31,628 nt of DNA from DASZZV01 sp035544835 (GTDB taxonomy: Bacteria; Acidobacteriota; Thermoanaerobaculia; Gp7-AA8), in assembly GCA_035544835.1 (NCBI GenBank), contig DASZZV010000122.1:1-31628 (forward strand), written 5' to 3'. The notes beneath the pieces were generated by a model, which had not been told where the DNA came from, made no database searches, and saw nothing but the letters and a program-made list of their open reading frames with translations. A program made the translations under genes and the position numbers. How positions within the stretch are numbered: position 1 is the first letter of the stretch; every line of letters starts with the position of its first letter. Below, piece by piece: positions 1-8,593 of the stretch.

Positions 1-68
1 GGCGGGGGCCTTAGACCCTTGGCAATCGAAAATGTTTGCGAGCACCACGATGGAAGGGCCCCCGCCCA

Positions 69-140
69 GATCCCTCGCTGCGGCTCGGGATGACACATCA
101 GGGAACCCGCGTAAATACAGGGAGTTTCTTAGAAGCAAGG
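69..140 (+). repeat. Dispersed intergenic repeat, copy 1
   Basis: The stretch begins with GATCC[C/T]TCGCTGCGGCTC, continues with GGATGACA, and after a variable part reaches a TAAATAC..GG.AGTTTCTTAGAAGC block. The same blocks in the same order and spacing recur at 11730-11800. The first part resembles the GTCATCCTGAGC..AAGGATC type of intergenic palindrome common in some environmental bacteria (recalled, not searched). No open reading frame is associated. Confidence 0.75.
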
Positions 141-182
141 GAACGACGCGAACGTCGGTGGTGAGATGGATGACGCGGATCT

Positions 183-311
183 GTCCCCGTGTGGCGCGGC
201 CGCCCTCGGCCGCCTTTCTCTGCTCTCCCACGAAATTCGCGGCCTGCGAATCGTCTCGGTCGATTCGTCCCATTGGAAGGCGGCCGAGGGCGGCCGCGCC
301 ACACGGGGGAC
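183..311. repeat. Long near-perfect inverted repeat (34-nt arms)
   Basis: The left arm (183-216) is the reverse complement of the right arm (277-311), with one extra G in the right arm. About 60 nt separate them. The core is a GGCGGCCGAGGGCGGCCGCG-type GC-rich block, itself partly palindromic. It lies 35 nt beyond the stop of the minus-strand PAS-GGDEF-EAL gene. It could stop transcription or protect the 3' end of the mRNA, but there is no U tract, so it is not a classical intrinsic terminator. Confidence 0.8.
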
Positions 312-345
312 GAGGGCGTGTCATTAGAAGGGAGCACGCGCGCCG

Positions 346-2160
346 CTATGAGGGGACAAGGGACTGCAGGAGAGCGCCGGCTTCCAATCCTTCCAGCGGC
401 GGGGAGAGGTGCATCCCTTGCCCGAAGGAGCACCGCAGCCTCTTGAGAATCGCCAGCTGCTCGCCGTTTTCGACTCCTACGGCAACTGCGGGGCGATTGA
501 AAATGCTGGCGGCGGCGATGAGTCGCTCCGCCAGCTCCAGTGCTTCGGGATCGCGCTCCATCCTGGTCACGATGGAGCGATCGATCTTGAAGAGGTCGAT
601 CGGGTAGCGGTGAAGTGACCCCAGGGCAGTCGATCCGGTTCCGAACTGATCGACGTTCAGCTCGATCCCGATGTCCCGGAGCAGGGAAATCTTTTCGCTG
701 AGCATGACCGAGCTCTGCTCGATGATGCCTTCATTGATATCGAGCTTCAGTCGATGGGGACTGATTCCGGTCACGAGCGTGACAGCGACGATGCTGTCGA
801 CGAGCTCGCGGTAAGCGAGCTGTTTGGCGGAGATGTTGATGGTCATCGTGATCGGCAAGGTCGTACGCCAGGCTTTGAGCTGCGAGCAGGCTTCGTAGAG
901 AACCCAGTCCCCGACTGCTTTGATGATGTCGGTTTCTTCGGCCACATTCATGAAATCGGCTGGCGTGAGCAGTCCTCTGTCCGGGTGTTGCCATCGGATG
1001 AGGGCCTCGAATCCAAGAAGGGAGCCATCGTTGAGCGAGAGGACCGGTTGATAGTGAAGCCGCAGTTGGCCCTTGTGAACTGCAGTACGCAGCTCATGCT
1101 CCAGTGCGAGACGGGCCACGGCGCGGTCGTGCATCTCGTGATCACAGACCTCATGCCGTCCTCGCCCCGCTTTTTTGGCCCGGTACATCGCCGCGTCCGC
1201 ATCCCGAAGCAGATCGTCGGAACTCTCGAGCCCGGTTACGCTCAGGGCCACACCGACACTCACCGTGGTCGAAACTTCATTCCCGGCAATCACAAATGGC
1301 TGCTGAACCTTCACGTGGATTCTCTCGGCGATCCGGATGGCATCGGTGGCGTCGCCAATGTCCTCGATGAGAATTGTGAACTCGTCCCCTCCCAGCCGGG
1401 CCAGCAGGTCACCTGCGCGGGCAATCGTATCGCTGGGGCGAAGACAACTCTCCAGTCTGCGGCTCACCTGAATGAGCAACTGGTCACCGACGGCGTGGCC
1501 GAAAGTATCGTTGATCGGCTTGAAGAGATCGAGATCGAGAAAGAGAACTGCGATTACGTAGTGCTCGTGCCGGCGGGCACGATTCATCGCGCCATTCAAA
1601 CGATCGAGAAAGAGCCGTCGGTTCGGGAGTCCGGTGAGTCCGTCGTGGAGGGAATTCTCGAGCAGCTGCTCGATGGCGAGCTTCCGCTCGGTGATGTCGG
1701 TCTGGGATCCGGCCATGCGGAGCGGACGACCGGCGCCGCTGTCAAAGACGGCCGCTCCGCGGCAAAGCATCCAACGATAGGAGCCGTCCTCGACCTGCAT
1801 CCGGTATTCGGTCTCCAGGTGCGGAGTATCTCCGTCGAGGTGGAACTGAACGTCGGCAAGCATCCGGGTCCGGTCGTCGAGATGCACACGGTCGAACCAT
1901 TCAGCAGTGGTATTGCCGATCTCATGGTCGTCATATCCGAGCATCCCCTTCCAGCGCTCGGAGTAGAAGATCTCCTGGGTGTCGATCGTCCAGTCCCAGA
2001 GTCCGTCATTCGAGCCCCGCGCCGCAAGCGCGTAGCGCTCTTCACTCTCGCGCAGCGCGTGATCCATACCTCGACGAAGCGAATGGCGCCGCTGATTGGA
2101 CAGAGACCGCAAAGCGGAGACTGAAAGCTTTCTTCTTCGAGTGAACTGCTCTTTGCGCAT
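346..2160 (-). CDS. PAS-GGDEF-EAL cyclic-di-GMP signalling protein
   Basis: This 604-residue protein would act on cyclic di-GMP. A basic N-terminus is followed by a PAS domain with a C-terminal PAC-type end (about 40-165, ending SQTDITERK). A GGDEF diguanylate cyclase domain follows (about 170-345), with an intact GGDEF motif at 257-261 and an RAGD inhibitory-site motif upstream. An EAL domain follows (about 355-600). The EAL motif is intact at 385-387 and the NIS asparagine is present, but the usual E-I-T-E is D-I-N-E and the usual D-D-F-G-T-G is D-Q-F-G-T-G, so hydrolysis may be weakened. No membrane segment is seen, so it is probably cytosolic. The ATG at 2160 is preferred over an in-frame TTG at 2172. 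It is separated from the upstream kinase gene by about 90 nt on the same strand. Confidence 0.93.
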   Translation of the reverse strand: MRKEQFTRRRKLSVSALRSLSNQRRHSLRRGMDHALRESEERYALAARGSNDGLWDWTIDTQEIFYSERWKGMLGYDDHEIGNTTAEWFDRVHLDDRTRMLADVQFHLDGDTPHLETEYRMQVEDGSYRWMLCRGAAVFDSGAGRPLRMAGSQTDITERKLAIEQLLENSLHDGLTGLPNRRLFLDRLNGAMNRARRHEHYVIAVLFLDLDLFKPINDTFGHAVGDQLLIQVSRRLESCLRPSDTIARAGDLLARLGGDEFTILIEDIGDATDAIRIAERIHVKVQQPFVIAGNEVSTTVSVGVALSVTGLESSDDLLRDADAAMYRAKKAGRGRHEVCDHEMHDRAVARLALEHELRTAVHKGQLRLHYQPVLSLNDGSLLGFEALIRWQHPDRGLLTPADFMNVAEETDIIKAVGDWVLYEACSQLKAWRTTLPITMTINISAKQLAYRELVDSIVAVTLVTGISPHRLKLDINEGIIEQSSVMLSEKISLLRDIGIELNVDQFGTGSTALGSLHRYPIDLFKIDRSIVTRMERDPEALELAERLIAAASIFNRPAVAVGVENGEQLAILKRLRCSFGQGMHLSPPLEGLEAGALLQSLVPS

Positions 2161-2253
2161 GGTCTTTCGCAAAGAATACGCCTCGCCGGAGCGAAATGAG
2201 AATCGAAGCGGTGCAACGTCGATGACTAAACCGATAGCAGCGCTGTGGCGAGC

Positions 2254-4944
2254 TTACGATCCGTTGCCCGTCATGCGCTGCTTCACTTCGTCGAACCAGT
2301 CGACCACGAAGTTGAAATGCCGGGCCTCGAACTCTCCCGAGCGGGAGATCATCAGGAAGCTGCCGTCGGGTGTGAGGTCGTAGCTGTCGGTCAGCCAATA
2401 CGTGCTGCGATTCGAGAAAAGCTTCTCGGGCTGTCCGGGGGAAAATGTCGGAGCGACCGTGACGGGAACGCGGTAGAAATCGGTGTCGTTCCAGTAGAAG
2501 ATCTCCCGTCCGTCGCGTGACCACTGCGGAAACTGTCCTCCGTCGATCGACACCTGCCATCGCCCTCCTCCCTCGGCCAGGGAGCGGACGTAGACCTGAT
2601 CCTTTCCCGATTCGTTCGACTCATAGGCGATCCAGCGGCCGTCGCTCGAAAACGCCGCGGCCTGCTCGTTGAAGGGTGTCTGGATCAGTGGCATACGCTT
2701 TCCGTCCGCCAGAGACAAAAGCCATAAATCCAGACCTGCGGTGGGAGTGGCTTCGCAATAGGCGAGCAGTTTTCCATCAGGCGAAACGGAGGTCGGATAC
2801 ATGTCATTGTGGGAACGGAAGATCTCCTCAGCCTTGCCGCTGCCATCGGCGGCGCGGGAGGCGATCTGGGACATCCCCTCGCCCGGAACCTCGGCCAGAT
2901 AGAAAACGCGCGAACCGTCGGCGCTCCATACGGGGTAGTCTTCGTTCCCCGGTTCGAAACTGAGCCTGGTCATCGTCCCACGAGCGAGGTCGGCCAGGAC
3001 GATATCGTCGTTTGCGGCGCCGCGGTTCATCGCCACCGTTCGACCATCGGGAGAGAGACGCTCGTGCGCCAGGCGGTGCGACTGGTTGGTGATGGGCCGC
3101 TCCCGTCCCGCTCGATCGACGGCAACGAGACTGACCCCCGGCGTGACGATGCCGGGAAGACCCACCAGCGCGCCCGCCGGGGAGAAGGCGTACTGCGCCG
3201 AGCCGGTGTCGGGATCGACAAAGACGCTGTCGAGAACACGAACCGGGGCACCCCGCACCTCCATCGTCTTCATGTCGAACGCAACTGCATAGAGGCTCGA
3301 ACCGCGGGCGAATACGATCTGTCCAGTCGGAAGATAGCGGCCGAAGGTTCCCCCCTCAAACACGATTTTCGTTTTCCCGTCGACCAGTGATACCACCCCA
3401 ATTCGAGCTTCGTCGAACGAGGCGATGCCCAGGGTCTTCACGGTGACCAGCAGGTGTTTGCCGTCGGGCAGAAGTTGCGGCCAGCGATGACTCAACTCGT
3501 TGCGCTCAGCGCTGGGCCGCGAAACAGCCACGGGTGTGCCACCACCGGCCGAGATCCTGTAGATCCCGGTGGCGGCAGCGGGTGCGAAGTAGATCATCTG
3601 ATCTGGTCCCCATGTCGCACCGCGGTCGTTCGTTGCGCATCCGTTGCAGATGGTCACAGGAGCACCGCCGCTGACTGGTACCTTTCGCAACCCGCCGTTG
3701 GCGACGAATCCGATCCACTGGCCATCCGGTGAGAAGAACGGCGCTACGGCATCTGCAGAGCCGGCGATCTGAGTCGCCTCGAAGCTGTCGAGGGGACGGA
3801 GAAACAGATGGCTGGTGCTGCCGCTGAATGCGACATACACGATGGCCCGGCCGCCGGGTGTCAACGCCACCGGCCCGTTCGCTCTCCGGTCGATGAAGAC
3901 CTCGGGCGGAATGGCAAGATTGAATCGCCGGATTGCCGCCTGCTTCTGCCTGGCGGTCGCGATGCGCGATTGGACGAGTGCGGCAATGGCGATCGACGTT
4001 GCGATCAACACCAGAGTCCACGCCAGCCGCTCTCGCGACTTTCGCCGTGCGACCGGAGCCATCAGCGCGTCTGCCTGCGAGCCGGCCTGGCCGATCCATT
4101 TCAGTTCCTCGGCCAGGTCGTGGGCCGACTGCCAGCGATCGTCGGGATCTTTGCTCAGACACTTCTGCACGATGTGCTCGAAGGGGAGTGGTGTGAGCGG
4201 CTGGATCTCGCGCATTGGTCGCGGCTCGCCGCCGACGATCTGGGCGATGAGACTCGTCCTGTTCTTCCCTTCGAAGGCTCGCCTGCCAGTGGCCATCTCG
4301 TACAGCACGGCGCCGAAGGCGAAGATGTCGGTGCGCGCGTCGGCTTCCTCACCCGCCAGCTGCTCGGGAGCCATGTACTGGAACGTGCCGAGGACCGTGC
4401 CTTCCTGCGTGAGCGGTCTCTGCTGCGTGGCGCCTTCGAGAGACGCTGCGGAAAGCGGCGCGGCCATGGGACTGCTCTTGGCGAGTCCGAAGTCGAGGAG
4501 CTTCGCTCCCGATCTCGTGATCATGATGTTGCCGGGCTTTAGATCACGATGAACGATCCCGGCGCGATGAGCCCGATCGAGGGCGTCAGCAATCTGCGCC
4601 CCGTATTTCAGAACGTCGGACATCGGCAGCGCGCCACGCCCGAGGCGATCGGCGAGCGACTCACCTTCGACGAGCTCCATGACCAGGTAGCTCACGCCGC
4701 CTTCTTCGCCAACATCATGAAGAGTGCAGATATGCGGATGATTGAGTTGCGAGATCGCCTTCGCCTCGCGCTCGAAGCGAAGCTTGAACTGGGTGTTGTT
4801 GGCGAACTCCGCGGGGAGGATCTTGATGGCCACGCTGCGTTCGAGGCGCGTGTCCCGCGCTTTATAGACCTCGCCCATTCCGCCGGCGCCGATCGGATCA
4901 CTGATTTCGTAGGGACCGAGGCGCGCGCCGGAAACGAGGGTCAT
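2254..4944 (-). CDS. Transmembrane Ser/Thr protein kinase with WD40-like propeller
   Basis: This 896-residue protein is a Hanks-type (PknB-like) kinase fused to a beta-propeller. The kinase domain (about 11-285) has the glycine loop GAGGMGEVYKA, ATP-binding Lys41, catalytic HRDLKPGN with Asp134, DFG at 151-153 and APEQ at 192-195, so it should be active. One hydrophobic helix lies at about 307-324. The remaining 550 residues hold repeated PD40/TolB-type blades such as FSPDGQWIGFV, WSADGSRVFYL, VSPDGKLLAY and FSSDGRWIAYES. By topology the kinase is cytoplasmic and the propeller periplasmic, where it may bind a ligand or peptide. The start is the ATG at 4944. The layout matches a kinase class abundant in Acidobacteriota. 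It lies between a GGDEF-EAL gene and a second kinase on the same strand. Confidence 0.95.
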   Translation of the reverse strand: MTLVSGARLGPYEISDPIGAGGMGEVYKARDTRLERSVAIKILPAEFANNTQFKLRFEREAKAISQLNHPHICTLHDVGEEGGVSYLVMELVEGESLADRLGRGALPMSDVLKYGAQIADALDRAHRAGIVHRDLKPGNIMITRSGAKLLDFGLAKSSPMAAPLSAASLEGATQQRPLTQEGTVLGTFQYMAPEQLAGEEADARTDIFAFGAVLYEMATGRRAFEGKNRTSLIAQIVGGEPRPMREIQPLTPLPFEHIVQKCLSKDPDDRWQSAHDLAEELKWIGQAGSQADALMAPVARRKSRERLAWTLVLIATSIAIAALVQSRIATARQKQAAIRRFNLAIPPEVFIDRRANGPVALTPGGRAIVYVAFSGSTSHLFLRPLDSFEATQIAGSADAVAPFFSPDGQWIGFVANGGLRKVPVSGGAPVTICNGCATNDRGATWGPDQMIYFAPAAATGIYRISAGGGTPVAVSRPSAERNELSHRWPQLLPDGKHLLVTVKTLGIASFDEARIGVVSLVDGKTKIVFEGGTFGRYLPTGQIVFARGSSLYAVAFDMKTMEVRGAPVRVLDSVFVDPDTGSAQYAFSPAGALVGLPGIVTPGVSLVAVDRAGRERPITNQSHRLAHERLSPDGRTVAMNRGAANDDIVLADLARGTMTRLSFEPGNEDYPVWSADGSRVFYLAEVPGEGMSQIASRAADGSGKAEEIFRSHNDMYPTSVSPDGKLLAYCEATPTAGLDLWLLSLADGKRMPLIQTPFNEQAAAFSSDGRWIAYESNESGKDQVYVRSLAEGGGRWQVSIDGGQFPQWSRDGREIFYWNDTDFYRVPVTVAPTFSPGQPEKLFSNRSTYWLTDSYDLTPDGSFLMISRSGEFEARHFNFVVDWFDEVKQRMTGNGS

Positions 4945-5110
4945 CGTGAGTCCTGTTCAGTCATGAACCGATAGCGAGACGAGTTGTGATGGACGACTGA
5001 TTATGGACCAGGTCGGGGGCGGCGGTGGCAACGCGATTCGTCTGGTGATGCCGACTGGGCGCGGGCACCGAGTGACCCGCCGTTTCAAGAGCGTCTCCCA
5101 GGTCAGGCAT
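4945..5110 (-). other. Spacer between two kinase genes
   Basis: The 166-nt gap holds no clear gene, strong terminator or recognisable operator. It is long enough for a promoter for the downstream propeller kinase, but no convincing -35/-10 pair was found. Confidence 0.4.
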
Positions 5111-7648
5111 TCAGGACGTCTCGAGCGATGCGAGAAGCGGCTTGCCTGCCGTCGAGATATAGGCGGCGACGAGAGTGAGCGCAGCGATCGCCAGGAGGAT
5201 CGCCAGCGACTGCCCGAAGTACCAGGTGTCGGGGTCGATGCCAATGCTGCACTCAACGAAGATGCCGCAGATCGTGCCGGCGGTGGCGGCGGCGAGAAGT
5301 CCGAAGCGCCAGATCACGACGGCGAGGATGGCGCCGGCGATCATCTGGATCACCCCCCCCGGCGCGAGGAGTAACAACAACAGGATCAATGCGAAACGGC
5401 GGTTCGCGTTCCGGAGCAGCATGATCAGGAAGAGAAGCCCGAGCGAAGTTCCAATGGCATCGACCGTCGTCATGAAGATCGTCCCGAATGTCTGCCGGCC
5501 GGACATGAGCATCTCGATCCCACCCTGCCCGTAATGCGGAACGAGGCCGCGGGCGAAGTCCAGCGCGGGGTCGCTCATCACGATGATCGTTTCCAGGGCT
5601 CCAGCGATGACGCCGATCAGAAGGTCTCTGCCAACGAGCGGATCCTTGAACCTGCCCTCCAGCAAACGGATCCAGCCGATGAGCGTCTCCGGCCATCGAC
5701 GCCGCACGTACGGCTCCATTGCCAGATAATAGATCCACAGGATGATCGCCGAGGAGGCTGCGAGACCAACGGCGAGGGCAAACATCTCCAGCTCATGACG
5801 AAGAATGAGAGCGTGGTCGGAGGAGAACATCCAGAACAGCATGAGTGCGATAAAAACGAACAGCGAGGTTCGGAACGCGCCTCGGAGGTCTCCTCGCTGC
5901 ATCCTGCGGTTCCGCCGGCAGAGAATCACCGCAACAAAGGTCGAGGTCAACATGATGACGACCGTGAAAATCTCCTCGATAATCTGCGATATCGTACGCT
6001 TTGGCGGCGGCGCGACTTCTGCCGGCTCTGAGCGAAACCAGCTCACCCGTCCTCGCAGCGTCGCTGCTTCCACTCGCCTCGAGCCGGAATCGATCCAGGC
6101 AAGCGTTCGATCCGACGGGACGGGCGGCGTATCGAGCGGAGTCGTCGCCACGAACTCCTGCCGGTTGAGTGAAGCCAGCGTGAACAGCTCGTCCCACTCC
6201 TTCGAGAGCTCGCCGGCTGAAGCGGGCGACGATGGGATTCCGGCCAGCTCGATCAGCTTCCCGTCACGATTGGTCGTCACGTCGACCATCCCCCGCTGCG
6301 TCAACGGCGGATCATTCGCCGTGATCCGTCCAGGATCGAGAAGGACCAGCGTCGTCTTCATGCGCGCGGCACCCGAGGCCAGGAGCGGGCTTTCGCCAGC
6401 TCGCCATTTGAACTGCAGATACGCCGGCTGGCGAAGAAAGGGCCCGAGCGGGGCGCCCCACTTATGCCGCAGCTCAGCGCGATCGGGCACGAACATCCAC
6501 GAGGTCGACCTCGGCTGATAACCAAGATCCTCGGCGACCGTTCGAGCGCGATCCGAAAGAGCGTCGGGACTCCTGCGCGCCAGACGGTAGAGACGGAAGT
6601 GTTCGGCCATCCATGCCGCCGTGATCAGCAGCGCGAGCGCCGTAATGGAGAGGAGAGCGGCGGCAGTCCAGGAGAGATCCCCGCGCCGAGTTGCCGCCGC
6701 GACCATTTCGGGCGAGGGCGTCTCCCCCGCCTCGACGGCAATGGCGAGAGGGTCGCCCCCGGGAAATCTCATGAGGATGCTTCGGGCGCTGGCCGGCCGC
6801 TTGTCCGGCTCCTCTGCCAGACAGCGCGAGATGATGTCGTCAAGCGCCGGATCGACGTCGGGCGCGACCTGCCTGAGCGGCTCGATCGGACGCGCGCGAC
6901 CAGAGATGACCTCGGCCGAGCTGCTGCCGGTGAAGACGCGTTTGCCACTCAGCATCTCGTAGAGAATCAGGCCGAAGGCATAGAGATCGCTCTGAAACGT
7001 CGCCGGCTCCCCTTCAAGCTGCTCGGGCGCCATGTACGCGGGCGTACCGGCGATCTCGCGGCCTCTTCCTTCCGCGGCCACAGAGGCGAGTCCGAAGTCG
7101 GCGATCCGCGCAATTCCCTTGCCGTCGATCATGATGTTGGCCGGCTTCAGATCGCGATGAACGACGTTCTCTTCGTGTGCTGCGGAGAGACCGGCGGCGA
7201 TGTGACGTGCGATCTCGATCACCTTCGCCTGCGGCAGCCGCCCGACTCTCCGAAGGAGCGACGCGAGATCTTCGCCGTCGACGAATTCCATGGAGAGGAA
7301 TCGGAGGCCATCGGCTTCGATGACGTCGTGAACGCGGCAGACGTTGGGATGCGTGACGTGGCGCGCCAGCTTGACCTCGTCGTAGAGCCGTTGGATGGAG
7401 GCGGCGTCGGTTGACGCGCGATCGGCAAGGAACTTCAGCGCGACGGGCTGACCGAGGCGAAGGTCGTCAGCGCGAAAGACCTCTCCCATTCCACCGCGCC
7501 CGAGGCGGCCGGAGATGCGGTAGCGACCAGCGAGGATCGTTCCTGGAGTGAGAGCGAGGTTTGTACTGGATTTCGCGGGCGCGGGAATGATCGTTGGCGT
7601 CTCGTGGAGATCACGGACGAGCTTCGCAGTGAGATCGTCGTCAGCCAC
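5111..7648 (-). CDS. Ser/Thr protein kinase with C-terminal multi-pass membrane domain
   Basis: This 845-residue protein has a PknB-like kinase domain at about 43-310. It shows GRGGMGEVFRA, Lys72, HRDLKPANIM with Asp166, DFG at 184-186 and APEQ at 207-210, so it should be catalytically active. A first membrane helix follows at about 324-345, then a soluble segment of about 190 residues with no recognised domain. The last 300 residues have at least six hydrophobic helices, for example TVVIMLTSTFVAVILC and IGVIAGALETIIVMS. That half resembles membrane domains seen C-terminal to kinases in Acidobacteriota. Its function is unknown. The annotated start is a GTG at 7648 with no obvious ribosome binding site, but no later in-frame ATG precedes the kinase domain. 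Confidence 0.92.
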   Translation of the reverse strand: MADDDLTAKLVRDLHETPTIIPAPAKSSTNLALTPGTILAGRYRISGRLGRGGMGEVFRADDLRLGQPVALKFLADRASTDAASIQRLYDEVKLARHVTHPNVCRVHDVIEADGLRFLSMEFVDGEDLASLLRRVGRLPQAKVIEIARHIAAGLSAAHEENVVHRDLKPANIMIDGKGIARIADFGLASVAAEGRGREIAGTPAYMAPEQLEGEPATFQSDLYAFGLILYEMLSGKRVFTGSSSAEVISGRARPIEPLRQVAPDVDPALDDIISRCLAEEPDKRPASARSILMRFPGGDPLAIAVEAGETPSPEMVAAATRRGDLSWTAAALLSITALALLITAAWMAEHFRLYRLARRSPDALSDRARTVAEDLGYQPRSTSWMFVPDRAELRHKWGAPLGPFLRQPAYLQFKWRAGESPLLASGAARMKTTLVLLDPGRITANDPPLTQRGMVDVTTNRDGKLIELAGIPSSPASAGELSKEWDELFTLASLNRQEFVATTPLDTPPVPSDRTLAWIDSGSRRVEAATLRGRVSWFRSEPAEVAPPPKRTISQIIEEIFTVVIMLTSTFVAVILCRRNRRMQRGDLRGAFRTSLFVFIALMLFWMFSSDHALILRHELEMFALAVGLAASSAIILWIYYLAMEPYVRRRWPETLIGWIRLLEGRFKDPLVGRDLLIGVIAGALETIIVMSDPALDFARGLVPHYGQGGIEMLMSGRQTFGTIFMTTVDAIGTSLGLLFLIMLLRNANRRFALILLLLLLAPGGVIQMIAGAILAVVIWRFGLLAAATAGTICGIFVECSIGIDPDTWYFGQSLAILLAIAALTLVAAYISTAGKPLLASLETS

Positions 7649-7740
7649 GAGATGAGAGTGTCGCGAGAGCGTGGAAGAGTCAAGTGTGCGCGAACTCTCT
7701 CGCTAAGACATGGATCAGGTCGCCGGAGTGATTGCCTGAG

Positions 7741-7790
7741 GCGGCGGCGCGGGACGCCGCCGGGCCAGGCGGCAGGATGCCGCCACTCCG
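7741..7790 (+). repeat. REP-like GC-rich palindromic repeat, copy A
   Basis: This 50-nt unit runs from GCGGCGGCGCGGGACGCCGC to GGATGCCGCCACTCCG and contains two internal hairpins. It is almost identical to the reverse complement of 30429-30480, differing mainly in GCAGGATGC versus GCAGAGATGC. Related copies lie at 30513-30565 and 9500-9546. It looks like a dispersed extragenic palindrome family. Confidence 0.85.
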
Positions 7791-7953
7791 GGGCAATAAG
7801 ACGAGGGATGAATCGGTTGCTGGCGACTGGTTCGCCGGTGCCGGGCATGGGCTTACTATCAAGGGTCATGTCTACATCTTCGAGTGAGGCTTCGAGGAAC
7901 GGTAATGTCGTGACTCTTGCGCCCGCCGGGGTGCCGAGACTCGCCGATGCACA

Positions 7954-7990
7954 AGCCGGTGGCGTCGCGCGCCGCGCGAAGCCACCGGCT
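7954..7990. repeat. Strong intergenic hairpin
   Basis: AGCCGGTGGC (7954-7963) pairs perfectly with GCCACCGGCT (7981-7990) around a GC-rich, partly self-complementary 17-nt loop. ACTTTTA follows on the plus strand. No plus-strand gene ends just upstream, so it is more likely another extragenic palindrome than a working terminator. Confidence 0.65.
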
Positions 7991-8046
7991 ACTTTTAAAG
8001 GGCCTCAGACGCAGGAACTACTCACACCGAGGATTTCCTGCTGGCT

Positions 8047-8115
8047 CTACTGCAGTTCCTTACCTTCCTCGAGGGTCTTGATCATCGCCTCGACGTTCTT
8101 TCGATTCTGCTCGTC
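8047..8115 (-). pseudogene. C-terminal remnant of an unidentified minus-strand gene
   Basis: On the minus strand the last codons read APDEQNRKNVEAMIKTLEEG followed by KELQ and a stop. That looks like a real amphipathic protein C-terminus, unlike its surroundings. Upstream, at about 8112, the frame runs into sequence that on the plus strand encodes part of a DUF433 protein. This suggests a junction of two truncated genes. The parent family was not recognised. Confidence 0.35.
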
Positions 8116-8346
8116 GGGCGCAGTCCAGGCCCTCTTCGCGAACCTGGAAGATGGCGCCCGGGTGGACGATTTTCTCGAGTGGTTCCCCGGCGTGACCCAC
8201 GAACAGGCGATGGGCGCAGACGGCAGTGAACGGCACCTTCGTGGGCGATGAAAATTTCCAGACGCTGAAGCCTGCAGAAGACCCTCGGTTATGGCAAGGT
8301 CGAGGCCGTTCTGAAGCACGCTGAGCAGAGCCTAGCCGTGGCCTGA
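8113..8346 (+). pseudogene. Decayed DUF433-family antitoxin
   Basis: One plus-strand frame reads VQALFANLEDGARVDDFLEW followed by FPGVTHEQ, the typical C-terminal half of DUF433 antitoxins. About 90 nt later, at 8302-8346, VEAVLKHAEQSLAVA and a stop appear, which is the expected final segment. The 90 nt between them (about 8207-8301) do not belong to the family, and the N-terminal half is missing. The gene is therefore truncated at its 5' end and interrupted. Its position directly upstream of a DUF5615-like toxin fragment matches the usual antitoxin-toxin order. Family assignment rests on remembered consensus features. Confidence 0.6.
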
Positions 8347-8370
8347 AGTACAACGCGCATTGCCGAGGCC

Positions 8371-8592
8371 ATGAGGATTCTGTTCGACCAGGGAACGCCC
8401 GCTCCGTTGCGGGATGCGCTAACCGGCCACACTGTTTCGACCGCCTATGAACTGGGCTGGGCACAGCTCGGGAACGGCGATCTGCTCAACGCAGCAGAGG
8501 CGTCGTTCGATGCTTTGATCACCACGGATCGCAACTTGCGCCATCAGCAGAACCCAAGTGGGCGGCGACTCGCGATTCTGTCTGACATCTGA
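8371..8592 (+). pseudogene. Truncated DUF5615 (PIN-like) toxin
   Basis: The 73-residue product begins MRILFDQGTPAPLRDAL and continues with HTVSTAYELGW, NGDLLNAAE and ITTDRNLRHQQN. This matches PIN-like DUF5615 toxins, including early acidic residues (D6) and a TTDxNL motif. Normal members run to about 110 residues. Here the frame ends right after GRRLAIL, where a conserved beta-strand and C-terminal helix should follow. One residue also seems lost in the AAEA-(G)FD turn. It is probably an inactive remnant of a toxin-antitoxin pair with the DUF433 relic upstream. The start ATG overlaps no other gene. Confidence 0.7.
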
Positions 8593-8593
8593 T

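Larger units (their letters stand above)
1..345. other. Gene-free left end filled with repeats
   Basis: No convincing coding region is seen here. The short open frames are arginine- and proline-rich shadows of GC-rich repeats. The stretch holds one copy of a dispersed repeat (about 69-140) that recurs near 11730-11800, and a long inverted repeat (183-311). It lies downstream of the minus-strand PAS-GGDEF-EAL gene, so it may act as that gene's 3' flank. Confidence 0.6.
7649..8046. other. Repeat-containing intergenic region
   Basis: No supported gene is seen in these 398 nt. They contain one copy of a REP-like element (7741-7790) and a strong hairpin (7954-7990). Open frames here are low-complexity, Arg/Gly/Pro-rich repeat shadows. 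The region ends at the remnant of a truncated minus-strand frame. Confidence 0.5.

Noticed and set aside
183..311. A CRISPR or transposon end
   Set aside because: Only one inverted pair exists, with no spacers, no transposase and no flanking duplication visible.
754..2124. A 456-codon open frame on the plus strand
   Set aside because: It is the antisense shadow of the PAS-GGDEF-EAL gene, whose motifs are clear. High GC keeps the opposite frame open.
8207..8301. A third selenoprotein around the in-frame TGA at about 8260
   Set aside because: The frame MKISRR-TGA-SLQKTLG has no family, no Cys alignment and no GGTC loop at the right distance. It lies in a decayed antitoxin gene.
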